Assembly (NCBI RefSeq): GCF_900111095.1
Contig: NZ_FOGB01000001.1
Coordinates: 620,001-684,000 of the forward strand
Reading direction: 5' to 3'
From: Amphritea atlantica
GTDB lineage: Bacteria; Pseudomonadota; Gammaproteobacteria; Pseudomonadales; Balneatricaceae
Length of the DNA stretch: 64,000 nucleotides
Shown piece by piece: positions 25,833 through 34,892 of the stretch. The position numbers and the translations under genes were made by a program. The first letter of the stretch is position 1, and each line of letters starts with the position of its first letter. The notes under the pieces are model-generated. The model was not told the origin of the DNA and did no database searches. It saw only the letters and a program-made list of their open reading frames with translations.

Positions 25833-27104
25833 ATGATGAATGAAATGAGCATAGAGAAGTTAGCTTCTGAGCTGTTAACAGTAGACCGGGACCGGCTCTG
25901 GAATAGTCTGATGGAGCAGGGCAGGATCGGCGAAACCGAAAAGGGTGGTTTAAACCGTCTTGCACTGACTGACCTTGACCGGCAAGTACGGGAACTCTTT
26001 ATCCGCTGGTGTACCGAAGCGGGTTGTGAAGTCAGCGTTGATCAGATCGGAAATATTTTTGCCCGTCGAGCAGGGCGCGATAACAGCTTGCCGCCGGTGA
26101 TGACTGGCAGCCATATCGATACCCAGCCGACCGGTGGAAAGTTTGATGGCTGTTTTGGTGTGATGTCAGGGCTGGAAGCGATACGTCGCCTGAATGACCT
26201 GAAGATTGAAACTATCGCGCCGATTGAAGTGGTTGTCTGGACAAACGAAGAGGGATCTCGCTTTCCCCCCTGCATGATGGGGTCGGGTGTTTTTACCGGA
26301 CAGTTTGATCTTGATAGTACTCTGGCGGTGTGTGACAGCGAGGGAGTCTCTGTCGGACAGGCTTTACAGAGTATTGGCTTTGCCGGAGAGCGTCCGGTAA
26401 CCGGGCATCGGGCATCTGCATACTATGAAGCGCATATAGAACAGGGGCCGGTGCTGGAGGATGAACAGAAAACTATCGGTGTTGTCATTGGTGCGCTAGG
26501 TCAGAAATGGTTTGACCTGCGCATTACCGGTGTTGAAGCCCATGCGGGGCCAACGCCGATGAATCTGCGCCATGATGCGGGGCTCGCTGCTGCGCATATC
26601 ATGCTATTCGTTAATCAACTGGCACTCGACCATGCCCCGCATGGGCGTGGAACGGTTGGTTGTCTTGAGCTGTTCCCCGGATCAAGAAATGTAATTCCGG
26701 GGCAGGTCGATCTTTCAATAGACCTGCGTCACCTTGAGGCTGAGGTTCTGGAGACTATGGTTCAGGCGTTGAAAACAGAAATCAGCCGGATCGAGCAACA
26801 GTTTGGCGTCTCCACCGAGCTGAAACCTACCGCAGACTTTGCTCCACTGGCCTTTGCACCTGAGTGTGTTGCCGCGGTTCGCGGCGCAAGTGAATCACTG
26901 GGGTACAGCCATTTAGATATTGTCAGCGGCGCAGGACATGATGCCATCTTTCTGGCGGAGATAGCGCCAGCCGGAATGATTTTTGTCCCCTGTGAGGGCG
27001 GTATCAGTCATAACGAAATGGAGCGTGCAGATGCCGATGATCTGGCTGCCGGGGCTTCGGTGTTGCTAAATGCGTTGCTGGCCAGTGCCGGAAGGGGAGC
27101 CTGA
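25833..27104 (+). CDS. M20 Zn-dependent amidohydrolase (carbamoylase/allantoate type)
   Basis: This 423-residue cytosolic enzyme belongs to the M20 subgroup that includes N-carbamoyl-L-amino acid hydrolase, beta-ureidopropionase and allantoate amidohydrolase. The two-metal ligands are visible in GSHIDTQPTGGKFDGCFGV (His and Asp; parts GSHIDTQ and GKFDG), TNEEGSRFPP (Glu), HIEQGPVLE (His) and the C-terminal GGISHNEME (His). SGAGHDA is the expected late motif. These enzymes hydrolyse C-N bonds in ureido or carbamoyl groups. Its place directly after the importer and one base before the amidase gene suggests it works on the imported compound or on the amidase product. The exact substrate is unknown. 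Confidence 0.9.
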   Translation: MMNEMSIEKLASELLTVDRDRLWNSLMEQGRIGETEKGGLNRLALTDLDRQVRELFIRWCTEAGCEVSVDQIGNIFARRAGRDNSLPPVMTGSHIDTQPTGGKFDGCFGVMSGLEAIRRLNDLKIETIAPIEVVVWTNEEGSRFPPCMMGSGVFTGQFDLDSTLAVCDSEGVSVGQALQSIGFAGERPVTGHRASAYYEAHIEQGPVLEDEQKTIGVVIGALGQKWFDLRITGVEAHAGPTPMNLRHDAGLAAAHIMLFVNQLALDHAPHGRGTVGCLELFPGSRNVIPGQVDLSIDLRHLEAEVLETMVQALKTEISRIEQQFGVSTELKPTADFAPLAFAPECVAAVRGASESLGYSHLDIVSGAGHDAIFLAEIAPAGMIFVPCEGGISHNEMERADADDLAAGASVLLNALLASAGRGA

Positions 27105-27105
27105 G

Positions 27106-28527
27106 ATGAACAATAAAATGTTATCTTCGGATATTGCTGATTTTGATGCTGTCACGCTGAGCCGCCTTTACCGGGAGGGTTCGTTGTCTCCGGTAGAAGC
27201 GACAGAGGCCTCCCTGGCCCGGATTGACGCCTGTAATTTACAGGTGAACGCATACTGTTATGTTGATGCTGAAGGTGCGCTTAAAGCGGCTAAAGAATCG
27301 GAGCAGCGCTGGTTAACGGGGAAACCACAGAGCCCGATTGATGGCGTTCCCTCATCCATTAAGGACCTGACCCTGGTTGCGGGTATGCCAAATCGTAGCG
27401 GCTCACTGACCAGCTCTGCTGAACCGGCCACTGATAATGCTCCCTTCACGGCGCGGATGCTGGAAGCCGGCGCAGTGATTCTGGGAAAAACCTGTACCCC
27501 CGAGTTTGGCTGGAAAGGGGTCACCGATAACCGTCTTACGGGAATTACCCGCAACCCCTGGAATACCGCGCTGACTGCCGGCGGATCTTCTGGCGGTGCG
27601 GCTGCGGCTGCAGCTCTGAATATGGGGGTGTTGCACCAGGGGAGTGATGCGGGAGGCTCTATCCGAATTCCCGGGGGATTCTGTGGTGTGTTCGGTATCA
27701 AACCCACCTTCGGTTTTATCCCTCAGTGGCCTGCCAGTGCCATGACCACGCTTTCCCATCTTGGGCCGATGACCCGCAGCGTCGAAGATAGTCTGCTGAT
27801 GCTGGATGTCGTCGCCCAGCCAGACCCCCGCGACTGGTATTCGGATCGTCTCTTTTCCGGTAACTGGAGCGCGATTCCGGATCTGCCTCTGAAAGGGGTT
27901 AATATCGCCTATAGCCCGACACTGGGATATGTTGATGTCGACCCAGCAGTACGGGCTGAGGTCGACCACGCAGTCGCTCTGCTGGTGGATCTGGGGGCCA
28001 ACGTTGAGGAGGTTGATCCTGGGTTTACCGATCCGGCAGAGATATTTTCAACACTCTGGTTTGCCGGCGCCGGTAAAGTGGTTCAGGGCTTCAGCGAGGC
28101 GCAACGGGAGCTACTCGACCCGGGCTTTCGCCGGATCGGAGAGTCGGGGAGTAAAATTGATATTGTCACCTATATGAAAGCCGTTGATGCAAGGGCTGCT
28201 TTAGGGGTGTTGATGAACCAGTTTCATCAGCGTTTCGATCTGTTGCTGACGCCAACCCTGCCGATCACTGCTTTCGCAGCGGGACGTAATACCGCGGATG
28301 ACGGTCAGAAAGAGTGGATGGAGTGGACCCCATTTTCCTACCCGTTTAATCTGACACAACAGCCTGCAGCAACAGTTCCCTGTGGATCTGTCAACGGTTT
28401 ACCCGTAGGTCTGCAACTGGTTGCAGCAAGAGGGGATGATGCCCGTTTACTGGCGGTGGCCAGACGCCTGATGCAAGTCTGTAAAACAGACACCCTCAGT
28501 TCACCAGTGATCGCCGCACCGGTATAG
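27106..28527 (+). CDS. Amidase-signature family amidase
   Basis: This 473-residue cytosolic enzyme carries the full Ser-cisSer-Lys triad: Lys86 in SSIKDL, cis-Ser161 in GGSSGG and nucleophile Ser185 in GSDAGGSIRIP. The spacings of 75 and 24 residues equal those in GatA. The ATG at 27106 is preferred, with GGGGAG just upstream, one base after the previous stop. Neighbours show it is not a GatA of the tRNA amidotransferase, since gatB and gatC are absent. With the M20 hydrolase it probably performs successive hydrolysis of an amide or ureido compound, releasing ammonia. The substrate cannot be named. Confidence 0.9.
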   Translation: MNNKMLSSDIADFDAVTLSRLYREGSLSPVEATEASLARIDACNLQVNAYCYVDAEGALKAAKESEQRWLTGKPQSPIDGVPSSIKDLTLVAGMPNRSGSLTSSAEPATDNAPFTARMLEAGAVILGKTCTPEFGWKGVTDNRLTGITRNPWNTALTAGGSSGGAAAAAALNMGVLHQGSDAGGSIRIPGGFCGVFGIKPTFGFIPQWPASAMTTLSHLGPMTRSVEDSLLMLDVVAQPDPRDWYSDRLFSGNWSAIPDLPLKGVNIAYSPTLGYVDVDPAVRAEVDHAVALLVDLGANVEEVDPGFTDPAEIFSTLWFAGAGKVVQGFSEAQRELLDPGFRRIGESGSKIDIVTYMKAVDARAALGVLMNQFHQRFDLLLTPTLPITAFAAGRNTADDGQKEWMEWTPFSYPFNLTQQPAATVPCGSVNGLPVGLQLVAARGDDARLLAVARRLMQVCKTDTLSSPVIAAPV

Positions 28528-28565
28528 TGGTGTAGTCATGTGATTGAAGGTAGGCGTCAGACAGA

Positions 28566-28602
28566 ACAGGGCTGTGTGTAATCACCAGCCCTGTGTTTTA
28601 TT
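28566..28602 (+). terminator. Terminator of the uptake/amidase operon
   Basis: ACAGGGCTG (28566-28574) pairs perfectly with CAGCCCTGT (28586-28594) around an 11-base loop and is followed by GTTTTATT. It lies 39 bases after the amidase stop and marks the right end of the catabolic operon. Confidence 0.85.
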
Positions 28603-28638
28603 GGCAATAAGCGGCTTTAGATCTCCGCTAAAACGGGG

Positions 28639-29967
28639 TTAAGCTCTCTCTAGGGCATGCTTATGGGTCTTCGCTTTAGCAAACACAATGGTTCCCAGCG
28701 CAATGGTCCCCAGCAACCAGCTGTAATGGATATTAGCGATGATCAGCAGCGGTGAGAGTCCGGCGATTGAGCCTGCCAGCAGTACCTGTGCGCCGTAGGG
28801 TAACAGCCCCTGCACTACGCAGGAGAATATATCCAGCAGACAGGCACTGCGTCGTGGGTCAACGTGCTGACGCTCGGCAATATCTTTTGCCAGGCCGCCA
28901 CAGATAATGATGGCAACGGTGTTATTTGCGGTACAGATATTGGTCAGGACAACGGCGCTACTGATCGCCGCTTCACCCGCCCGGGGGCTGGCTTCTGATT
29001 TATTGCTCTGTATTGTGAAACGATCAATCAGTCGGGCAAGAAACTCCAGACCGCCCTGTGCTTTCATCAGTGCCCCCAGACCGCCAATCAGCATCGACAG
29101 AATCAGAATTTCCTGCATTCCGGTATAGCCGGTATAGATATCTTTGGAGAACTGGGCGATCGAGTAATCCTGCACGCCTGTCAGACCGATAGCGCCGGCC
29201 AGTAGAATACCGCTGAACAGAACCAGAAATACATTCAGGCCGCTGAGTGCCATCACCAACACCGCAAGGTAGGGCAGTACTTTAAGCAGTTCGTAGTCGT
29301 TGTCCTGAGTAATACTGGCATCAGCACCCTGCAGATAGAGCCAGCCCAGAGTAATCAGCGCTGCGGGCAGGGCGATTTTAAAATTCATACGAAACTTGTC
29401 ACGCATATCGCAGCCCTGTGAGCGGGTCGCGGCAATAGTGGTATCGGAGATGATGGACAGGTTGTCGCCGAACATCGCGCCGCCAACCACTGCACCGATG
29501 CAAAGCGGCAGCGACAGATCACTGACCTCGGTCAGCCCCAGTGCAATGGGTGCCATCGCCGCGATGGTGCCCATTGAGGTACCCATCGCTGTCGCGATAA
29601 AAGCGGTAATTACAAACAGTCCTGGCAGTACCAGCTCTGAGGGGATAACACTGAGCCCGAAATTAACGGTGGCATCGACGCCGCCTACCGCTTTAGCCAC
29701 GCTGGCGAAGGCTCCTGCCAGCAGATAGATCAGGCACATGGTGATGATATTGCTGTCGCCAACCCCCTGGATAAAGGTTTCCAGACGCTGGCTAAGTGTG
29801 CCCTGATCCAGCAGCAGAGCCAGTACAATCGCAGGCAGGATCGCGACCGGTGCTGAGATCTGATAGAAGGCGAAATCAACATTGGCTGACTGATAGTAAA
29901 CGCCACTGCCGATAAACAGGGCAAGAAAGAGTAATAGCGGTAACAGAGCGAACGGGTTTGCTCTCAT
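28639..29967 (-). CDS. NhaC family Na+/H+ antiporter-like protein
   Basis: This 442-residue inner-membrane protein has about 11-12 helices. The segment GAVVGGAMFGDNLSIISDTTIAA (parts GGAMFGDNLS and SDTTIAA) is the hallmark of the NhaC/ion-transporter group. The start at 29967 is preferred because GGGAG lies about six bases upstream; a longer frame adds 16 residues without a binding site. NhaC-type proteins exchange sodium for protons, and some relatives exchange organic substrates, so a link to the convergent amide operon is possible but unproven. Confidence 0.83.
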   Translation of the reverse strand: MRANPFALLPLLLFLALFIGSGVYYQSANVDFAFYQISAPVAILPAIVLALLLDQGTLSQRLETFIQGVGDSNIITMCLIYLLAGAFASVAKAVGGVDATVNFGLSVIPSELVLPGLFVITAFIATAMGTSMGTIAAMAPIALGLTEVSDLSLPLCIGAVVGGAMFGDNLSIISDTTIAATRSQGCDMRDKFRMNFKIALPAALITLGWLYLQGADASITQDNDYELLKVLPYLAVLVMALSGLNVFLVLFSGILLAGAIGLTGVQDYSIAQFSKDIYTGYTGMQEILILSMLIGGLGALMKAQGGLEFLARLIDRFTIQSNKSEASPRAGEAAISSAVVLTNICTANNTVAIIICGGLAKDIAERQHVDPRRSACLLDIFSCVVQGLLPYGAQVLLAGSIAGLSPLLIIANIHYSWLLGTIALGTIVFAKAKTHKHALERA

Positions 29968-30420
29968 TTCAGACTCCCGGAGTACAGAAAATATTATGCT
30001 GAAGTGTTTCATCAATGCGAACAGGAAAGATCACCGCAGGCTGTATCTCAGCAACAGGGGAAATTCACAGGATCTTGAAATCAACGTTGTTCTGCGGATA
30101 AGCAGAATCAGCAATAAAAAGCCTGTCATTCTTTTGGAATACAGACATAAAAATTGATAAGCAGGGCTTCTGGTAGGGAAACCATACTGTTAAGGCTCGG
30201 GATTATACTTGTTCACCGGGCCAGCGCTAATATTGATTCAGCATAAAAGTTATTATTTGGTTATAAATAGGGTTTGTTGATAACCCAAGGGAATAAAACA
30301 GTTCTGAAGTTTTTAAAGGGATACCCGACAGCCGCTGGAGGGAGACGTTAATCTGTCAGATCGTGGTGCTCAATTTAATCACGACATTGTCTTATCAAGA
30401 TACTGTCTGATCCTATTGAG
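29968..30420. other. Intergenic region, no gene seen
   Basis: This gap separates two minus-strand genes. It contains a short inverted repeat GGTTAT (30259-30264) / ATAACC (30280-30285) in AT-rich DNA, which may belong to the antiporter promoter. No coding frame, terminator or RNA gene can be supported. Confidence 0.4.
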
Positions 30421-32436
30421 TTACGAGGTTATTTGTACGTTCTGATGCTCCTCGGGCGCTTCGGCAAAGCAGTAGCTGTTGCTTTGCATACGCTTGGCTT
30501 TATACATCGCCTGGTCGGCTTCATGCAGAAGTGATTCCAGAGGCAGCCCCTGAAAGTGTAAGGCAATACCGATACTGATACCCACCTGAAGCTGCTGTCC
30601 GCGAAAGGAAACAGGTTCTTCTGTCGCGCTGATAATTCGTTCGGCGATTATCTCGAGTTGACGTTTGTTGCCGTAGGAGGATAGCAGCGCGGCAAATTCA
30701 TCCCCTCCCAATCGTGCCAGGAGGTCACTCTCCCGCAGTATCTGCTTCAGTCGGGCCGCAAACTGCTTTAACACATAATCCCCGGCCTCATGTCCATAAC
30801 GGTCATTGATTGGTTTGAACTGATCCAGATCCATATAAAGTAGTGCTAAAGGTTCTTGTGTGCGTCTGGACTGGGTCAGTTGCAGCTCCAGTATCTGAAT
30901 AAAGATATTGCGATTGTTCAGGCCGGTCAGCACATCATGATGGGCAAGTTGTTCAATTTGCTGCTGCGAGATCAGGTTTTTTCGCTGGATTCTGAAATAC
31001 ATGATGGTTCCTACCCCGGTAACCATGGCGGTCAGAACAAAAAACATCGCCAGTGGGGGTAGAAAATTACTGTAAGCTTTGGAAAGGCTGTTAGGGCTTG
31101 CCAGCGATATCAGTTTCCACTCTGGCCAGTGCAGTTCTGCAGCCAGCTTATTGTGCTGCGGGTCTTCTGGCGTTGCCCGGCCAGTTGCTATGGTATCAAA
31201 TATAAAATAGCCATAAGGTGACAGAAAAGCCCCCCGGTCTTTGCCTATAATCTTCTGCCAGATGCCGGGATAATATTTTTCAATGGTCCTGTCTTTATAT
31301 TCCGGAAACATAAAGGCCCAGGCCGCATCACGTTCCCGTCCAAACATCCAGTAGCCATCCTCATTAAGCAGCATCAACTCGCCGGCGGTATTCTTAGCAT
31401 CGCCTTTCAGCTGAGTGAACAGGGCGGAGGCATTCAGGTTGATGATTACGAGACCCTGTTTATTGCCCTGGCGATCAAAAACCGGAGACGCGGTGCGTAC
31501 AATCGGTTTGAAGGGCAGCTCAATCTGGTTGTGTTCGATGTTGAGATCCATCGGGGAGATGTAAACCTGCCCCGCTAAGAGCTTTAATGAGTCTTTAAAG
31601 TAATATCGATGATGCTTGTCCTGCAGGTTTTCAGTGCTGATGACGATTGGTTCGAGGCTGCCCTGATCAACTCTGATCTCTTCTACGCCCTGCGCATTGA
31701 GATAACGGATCTGTTCATAGACCGGCTTGATAGACGCCAGATTAAGATAGTCGTTTGTTAGTCGATTACGAGCCTCAGGGTCACCGCTTAGCAGGTCCTG
31801 AAGGTTTTCCTGTCGTGCCAGCATCAGTGTATCCAGGGCGGCTTTGGATATGTGATCGTTGAGGCTGTTTTTGATCAGGGCGAGCTGTGGCTTTTCAGCT
31901 GCTACCGCCTGGGTTATATAGCTCTGCTGCTGTTGCTGATAAACATTCAGAAGTAATAACAAAAACAAGCTCAGAGAGGTGAGATAGCAAAACAGGAGAA
32001 AACCCCGCAGTGCCAGGATTTTATCGATCAGCGTACGCTGGTTTACAGGGACTAAGTTTGCGGGCTTCAGCAGTAAGTAGTGTATTAGCAGAGTGGTGAT
32101 CAGTGAAAATACCACTCCGTCGGATAACGTCACAGCAAACCCGGTTGCAGACACTCTGATCAGCGGAAAGATCAGCATTAGCATGGTTTCAACAGTAAGA
32201 GCAATCAGCCCTGCTCGCAGCAGGACGGATTCACTATTCAGGTCATGACGGATCGTCAGCCGATTCGTTTTGATAAATAAGCGCACTATCAAAACCGTAA
32301 TGAAGGCGATCAGTGTTGCATCCAGGAAGACTTCCAGCCAGAAGAAACTGACCGCGATCTCCAGCCTCTGCATCGCCTGCATGATCAGCATCTCGGCTGA
32401 CATCAGAAAAGTGAAGAGAAGCAGGAGGTTTAACAT
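30421..32436 (-). CDS. Diguanylate cyclase with membrane and Cache-like sensor
   Basis: This 671-residue inner-membrane protein has several N-terminal helices (about residues 5-180), a large extracytoplasmic Cache-like sensor (about 185-455) with typical segments DLNIEHNQIELPFKPIVRTA and GLVIINLNASALF, a helix near 467-487, and a C-terminal GGDEF domain (about 500-660). The active site is LARLGGDEFAAL and an RESD inhibitory site lies upstream. It should make c-di-GMP in response to an extracellular ligand. Extra helices before the Cache region are unusual relative to the common two-helix layout. It is monocistronic. Confidence 0.88.
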   Translation of the reverse strand: MLNLLLLFTFLMSAEMLIMQAMQRLEIAVSFFWLEVFLDATLIAFITVLIVRLFIKTNRLTIRHDLNSESVLLRAGLIALTVETMLMLIFPLIRVSATGFAVTLSDGVVFSLITTLLIHYLLLKPANLVPVNQRTLIDKILALRGFLLFCYLTSLSLFLLLLLNVYQQQQQSYITQAVAAEKPQLALIKNSLNDHISKAALDTLMLARQENLQDLLSGDPEARNRLTNDYLNLASIKPVYEQIRYLNAQGVEEIRVDQGSLEPIVISTENLQDKHHRYYFKDSLKLLAGQVYISPMDLNIEHNQIELPFKPIVRTASPVFDRQGNKQGLVIINLNASALFTQLKGDAKNTAGELMLLNEDGYWMFGRERDAAWAFMFPEYKDRTIEKYYPGIWQKIIGKDRGAFLSPYGYFIFDTIATGRATPEDPQHNKLAAELHWPEWKLISLASPNSLSKAYSNFLPPLAMFFVLTAMVTGVGTIMYFRIQRKNLISQQQIEQLAHHDVLTGLNNRNIFIQILELQLTQSRRTQEPLALLYMDLDQFKPINDRYGHEAGDYVLKQFAARLKQILRESDLLARLGGDEFAALLSSYGNKRQLEIIAERIISATEEPVSFRGQQLQVGISIGIALHFQGLPLESLLHEADQAMYKAKRMQSNSYCFAEAPEEHQNVQITS

Positions 32437-32739
32437 TTTTTAGCGAGCGCCTTGTGCTGCGATGTCTGAATATAACGCCTACAGGTGTTGGCGGCGGTTA
32501 ACGAGCCAGCCAGCGTAAAAAACAGTTTTCTGTGAATGAGTTATATTATTTTGTCCATAAAAGTAGGTCTATATTAACAGAGCTTCAGATGCAGCAACAG
32601 TGACCTTTATCAGTTTAAACCGGGCATTGAGTTGCGTTGTCTGGCTAGCGGGCCAGGCAGTGTTTTTGGATGCTGTTACTGTAACAAGTGAAAGACATCG
32701 CGCCGTTCAGACCTTGGCCATATTTTGTCGCGTCAGATA

Positions 32740-32768
32740 ATAAAAAAGCCTCACAACGGAGGCTTTTC
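32740..32768 (-). terminator. Terminator of phoX-like gene
   Basis: Read on the minus strand, AAAAGCCTC-CGTTGT-GAGGCTTTTTT forms a stem with a T-tract, 23 bases after the stop of the phosphatase gene. The remainder of the 32437-32790 gap shows no gene. Confidence 0.85.
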
Positions 32769-32790
32769 AATATCTCATTAAGCGTTAAAT

Positions 32791-34689
32791 TCAGGCGCCG
32801 ATAATACCGCCATCTTTACGCTGAATGGCCATAATGGTGGAACGAGGCTTGCTGTTGCCGCCCGCAGGGAAGTGGGACGGTTTATCATCTTCACCTGGGT
32901 GTTGCACGCCGACAAACACGGTGCGCTGATCCGGTGAGAATGTCAGACCGGTGATCTCACAGGCGATCGGACCGGTGGCAAAGCGACGCACCTCTCCGGT
33001 TTGCGGATCAGCACAGAGCATCTGGTTGTTGCCCATGCCGGCGAAGTCCCCTTCGTTGGAATATTTACCGTCAGTCAGAATCCACAGGCGTCCAGCCTTA
33101 TCAAAGCCGAGGCCATCTGGGCTGTTGAACATGTTTTCATCATTGATGTTGGCAGAACCGGCGTAGAAGTCATTGTGGACTGTCGGATTACCGGCAACCA
33201 GGAACAGATCCCACTTGAAGGTGGTGGCGCTGTTATCGCCATTGGTTTCGTTCCAGCGAACAATCTGACCATACTTGTTGTTGGCCCGTGGGTTCGGCCC
33301 GCCAACCGGCTGGTTGTCTTTCTTGCCACGGTACTTATTGTTGGTCAGGGTGCAGCATACCGTTTTGGTTTTATGATTTACCGCAACCCATTCCGGACGA
33401 TCCATGGTGGTGGCACCAACAACCGTCGCCGCTTCACGGGCGTAGATCAGAACTTCAGCCTGGCTGTTGAAACCGTTCTCTTTAGTGAGACCATTTTTGC
33501 CGTAAGTCAGCTCGATCCACTCACCGGTACCCTTCACTTCACCGGGCTGTGCGCTGAAGCGAGAAACGTACAGGGTACCCTCTTCAAGCAGGTTGCGGTT
33601 GGCGGCTTTATCCGTAGCGTTGTACTTGTTTTTAGAGACAAACTTGTACAGGTGTTCCCCACGCTCGTCGTCGCCCAGATAAACCACAACGTGACCATTG
33701 TCTGCCACGATAACCGCAGCGTTCTCATGCTTGAAACGACCCAGCGCGGTGCGCTTCAGCGGGGTAGAGGTTGGGTCCATCGGGTCGATCTCGACCACCC
33801 AGCCGTGACGATTTGGTTCGTTTGGCTCTTTAGTGATATCAAAGCGGTCATCAAATTTGAACCACTGGTAATCACTGTCATCTTTCAGGCCGTAACGCTT
33901 TTCGTGGGCTGTTTGTCCGCCACCAGGTTTAGCAAAGAATCCATTGAAGTTCTCTTCACAGGTCAGGTAAGTGCCCCATGGTGTTTCACCGTTGGCGCAG
34001 TTATTGAATGTCCCGAGTACTTTCGTCCCGCTGGCATCAACGCTGGTTTTCAGCAGATCATCTCCTGCGGCAGGGCCGGTCAGCATCATTTCGGTATTGG
34101 CTGTGATACGACGGTTGTAATCAGAGTCTTTGCTGTATTCCCAGCCATCAGCGGTACGCCTGATTTCGAAGACAGAGATACCAACAGCCGCCTGCGCTTT
34201 TTTCACGTCATCGGCGGTCATCGCTTCGCCTCTATGATCGAACAGCAGTGGGTAGTTGGTGTATTCGTTGTTGACTGCCAGCAGGCCGTGATCGTCAGAC
34301 AGTGGGAAGAAGGTCATGCCGTCGGTGTTATCACCAAACTGGCCCGCTTGAGCGCTGGCAGGCTGAGTGCCGCTTTCGTCAAATTCTGGCGCGCCTTTCA
34401 GGATTGGGTCGCCCCAGGAGATCAACGGTTTGGCAACATAACCTTCAGGCACCACGAAGGTGTCAGCGGTGCTGGCAGGTACTTTGGTAAAGCCCAGCAG
34501 CTTGCTTTGAGGGTTACTGGTTGCTGCCATCGCTTCGGCAAGTGGGTTGGCTGCCAGAAACAGCCCCATAGCGGTAGCACCGCCCTGTAAAAAACGGCGA
34601 CGGCTCAGGCCGGCATCAATAATTTTGCTGAAGTCGGAGTCTGATTCAGAATGCATTGCTGAATCGGCCTGCAGATGATCTTTGTTCAT
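32791..34689 (-). CDS. phoX: PhoX family alkaline phosphatase, Tat-exported
   Basis: This 632-residue periplasmic or exported phosphatase has a twin-arginine signal at about residues 30-60 (SRRRFLQGGATAMG, then an Ala-rich cleavage region), so it folds with its metals before export. PhoX enzymes carry calcium and iron and release phosphate from organic phosphoesters. Family segments seen include TPWGTYLTCEENFNG, ENAAVIVADNGHVVVYLGDD, FNSPDGLGFDKAGRLWILTDG (beta-propeller type) and the late GVQHPGED. The ATG at 34689 is preferred because AGGAA lies seven bases upstream. It is monocistronic with its own terminator. Regulation by phosphate through PhoB is expected for the family. Confidence 0.88.
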   Translation of the reverse strand: MNKDHLQADSAMHSESDSDFSKIIDAGLSRRRFLQGGATAMGLFLAANPLAEAMAATSNPQSKLLGFTKVPASTADTFVVPEGYVAKPLISWGDPILKGAPEFDESGTQPASAQAGQFGDNTDGMTFFPLSDDHGLLAVNNEYTNYPLLFDHRGEAMTADDVKKAQAAVGISVFEIRRTADGWEYSKDSDYNRRITANTEMMLTGPAAGDDLLKTSVDASGTKVLGTFNNCANGETPWGTYLTCEENFNGFFAKPGGGQTAHEKRYGLKDDSDYQWFKFDDRFDITKEPNEPNRHGWVVEIDPMDPTSTPLKRTALGRFKHENAAVIVADNGHVVVYLGDDERGEHLYKFVSKNKYNATDKAANRNLLEEGTLYVSRFSAQPGEVKGTGEWIELTYGKNGLTKENGFNSQAEVLIYAREAATVVGATTMDRPEWVAVNHKTKTVCCTLTNNKYRGKKDNQPVGGPNPRANNKYGQIVRWNETNGDNSATTFKWDLFLVAGNPTVHNDFYAGSANINDENMFNSPDGLGFDKAGRLWILTDGKYSNEGDFAGMGNNQMLCADPQTGEVRRFATGPIACEITGLTFSPDQRTVFVGVQHPGEDDKPSHFPAGGNSKPRSTIMAIQRKDGGIIGA

Positions 34690-34830
34690 GCTTATATTCC
34701 TGAAAACGGAAGTGAGTGGAATCATTTTCTGCAAAGAAGACTAGACTCTGTTTATGTCTGCCACATGACTTTAACGTTACCGGAGGATGACGCTGTGATC
34801 GTAATGCTTTGTTCACCAGCAGAACTAAAA

Positions 34831-34848
34831 GCGTTACTTATATGTCAC
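34831..34848. promoter_or_regulatory. Weak Pho box-like sequence
   Basis: GCGTTACTTATATGTCAC matches the second half of the PhoB consensus repeat well (ATGTCAC against CTGTCAC) and the first half poorly. It lies about 140 bases before the phoX start and 45 before the NnrU start. Position and the phoX context are the only reasons to list it. Confidence 0.25.
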
Positions 34849-34892
34849 AATGATGTGTTTATCTGCAACATTATAATTAAAGGACTTTCAGT

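Noticed and set aside
27106-28527. Reading the amidase as GatA of the tRNA amidotransferase.
   Set aside because: The triad spacing is the same, but no gatB or gatC is adjacent and the gene sits in a transporter and hydrolase operon.
33001-34590. A 529-codon plus-strand open frame opposite the phoX-like gene.
   Set aside because: It is wholly antisense to a gene with a Tat signal, family motifs, ribosome binding site and terminator. The translated product has no recognisable domain and is typical of a shadow frame.
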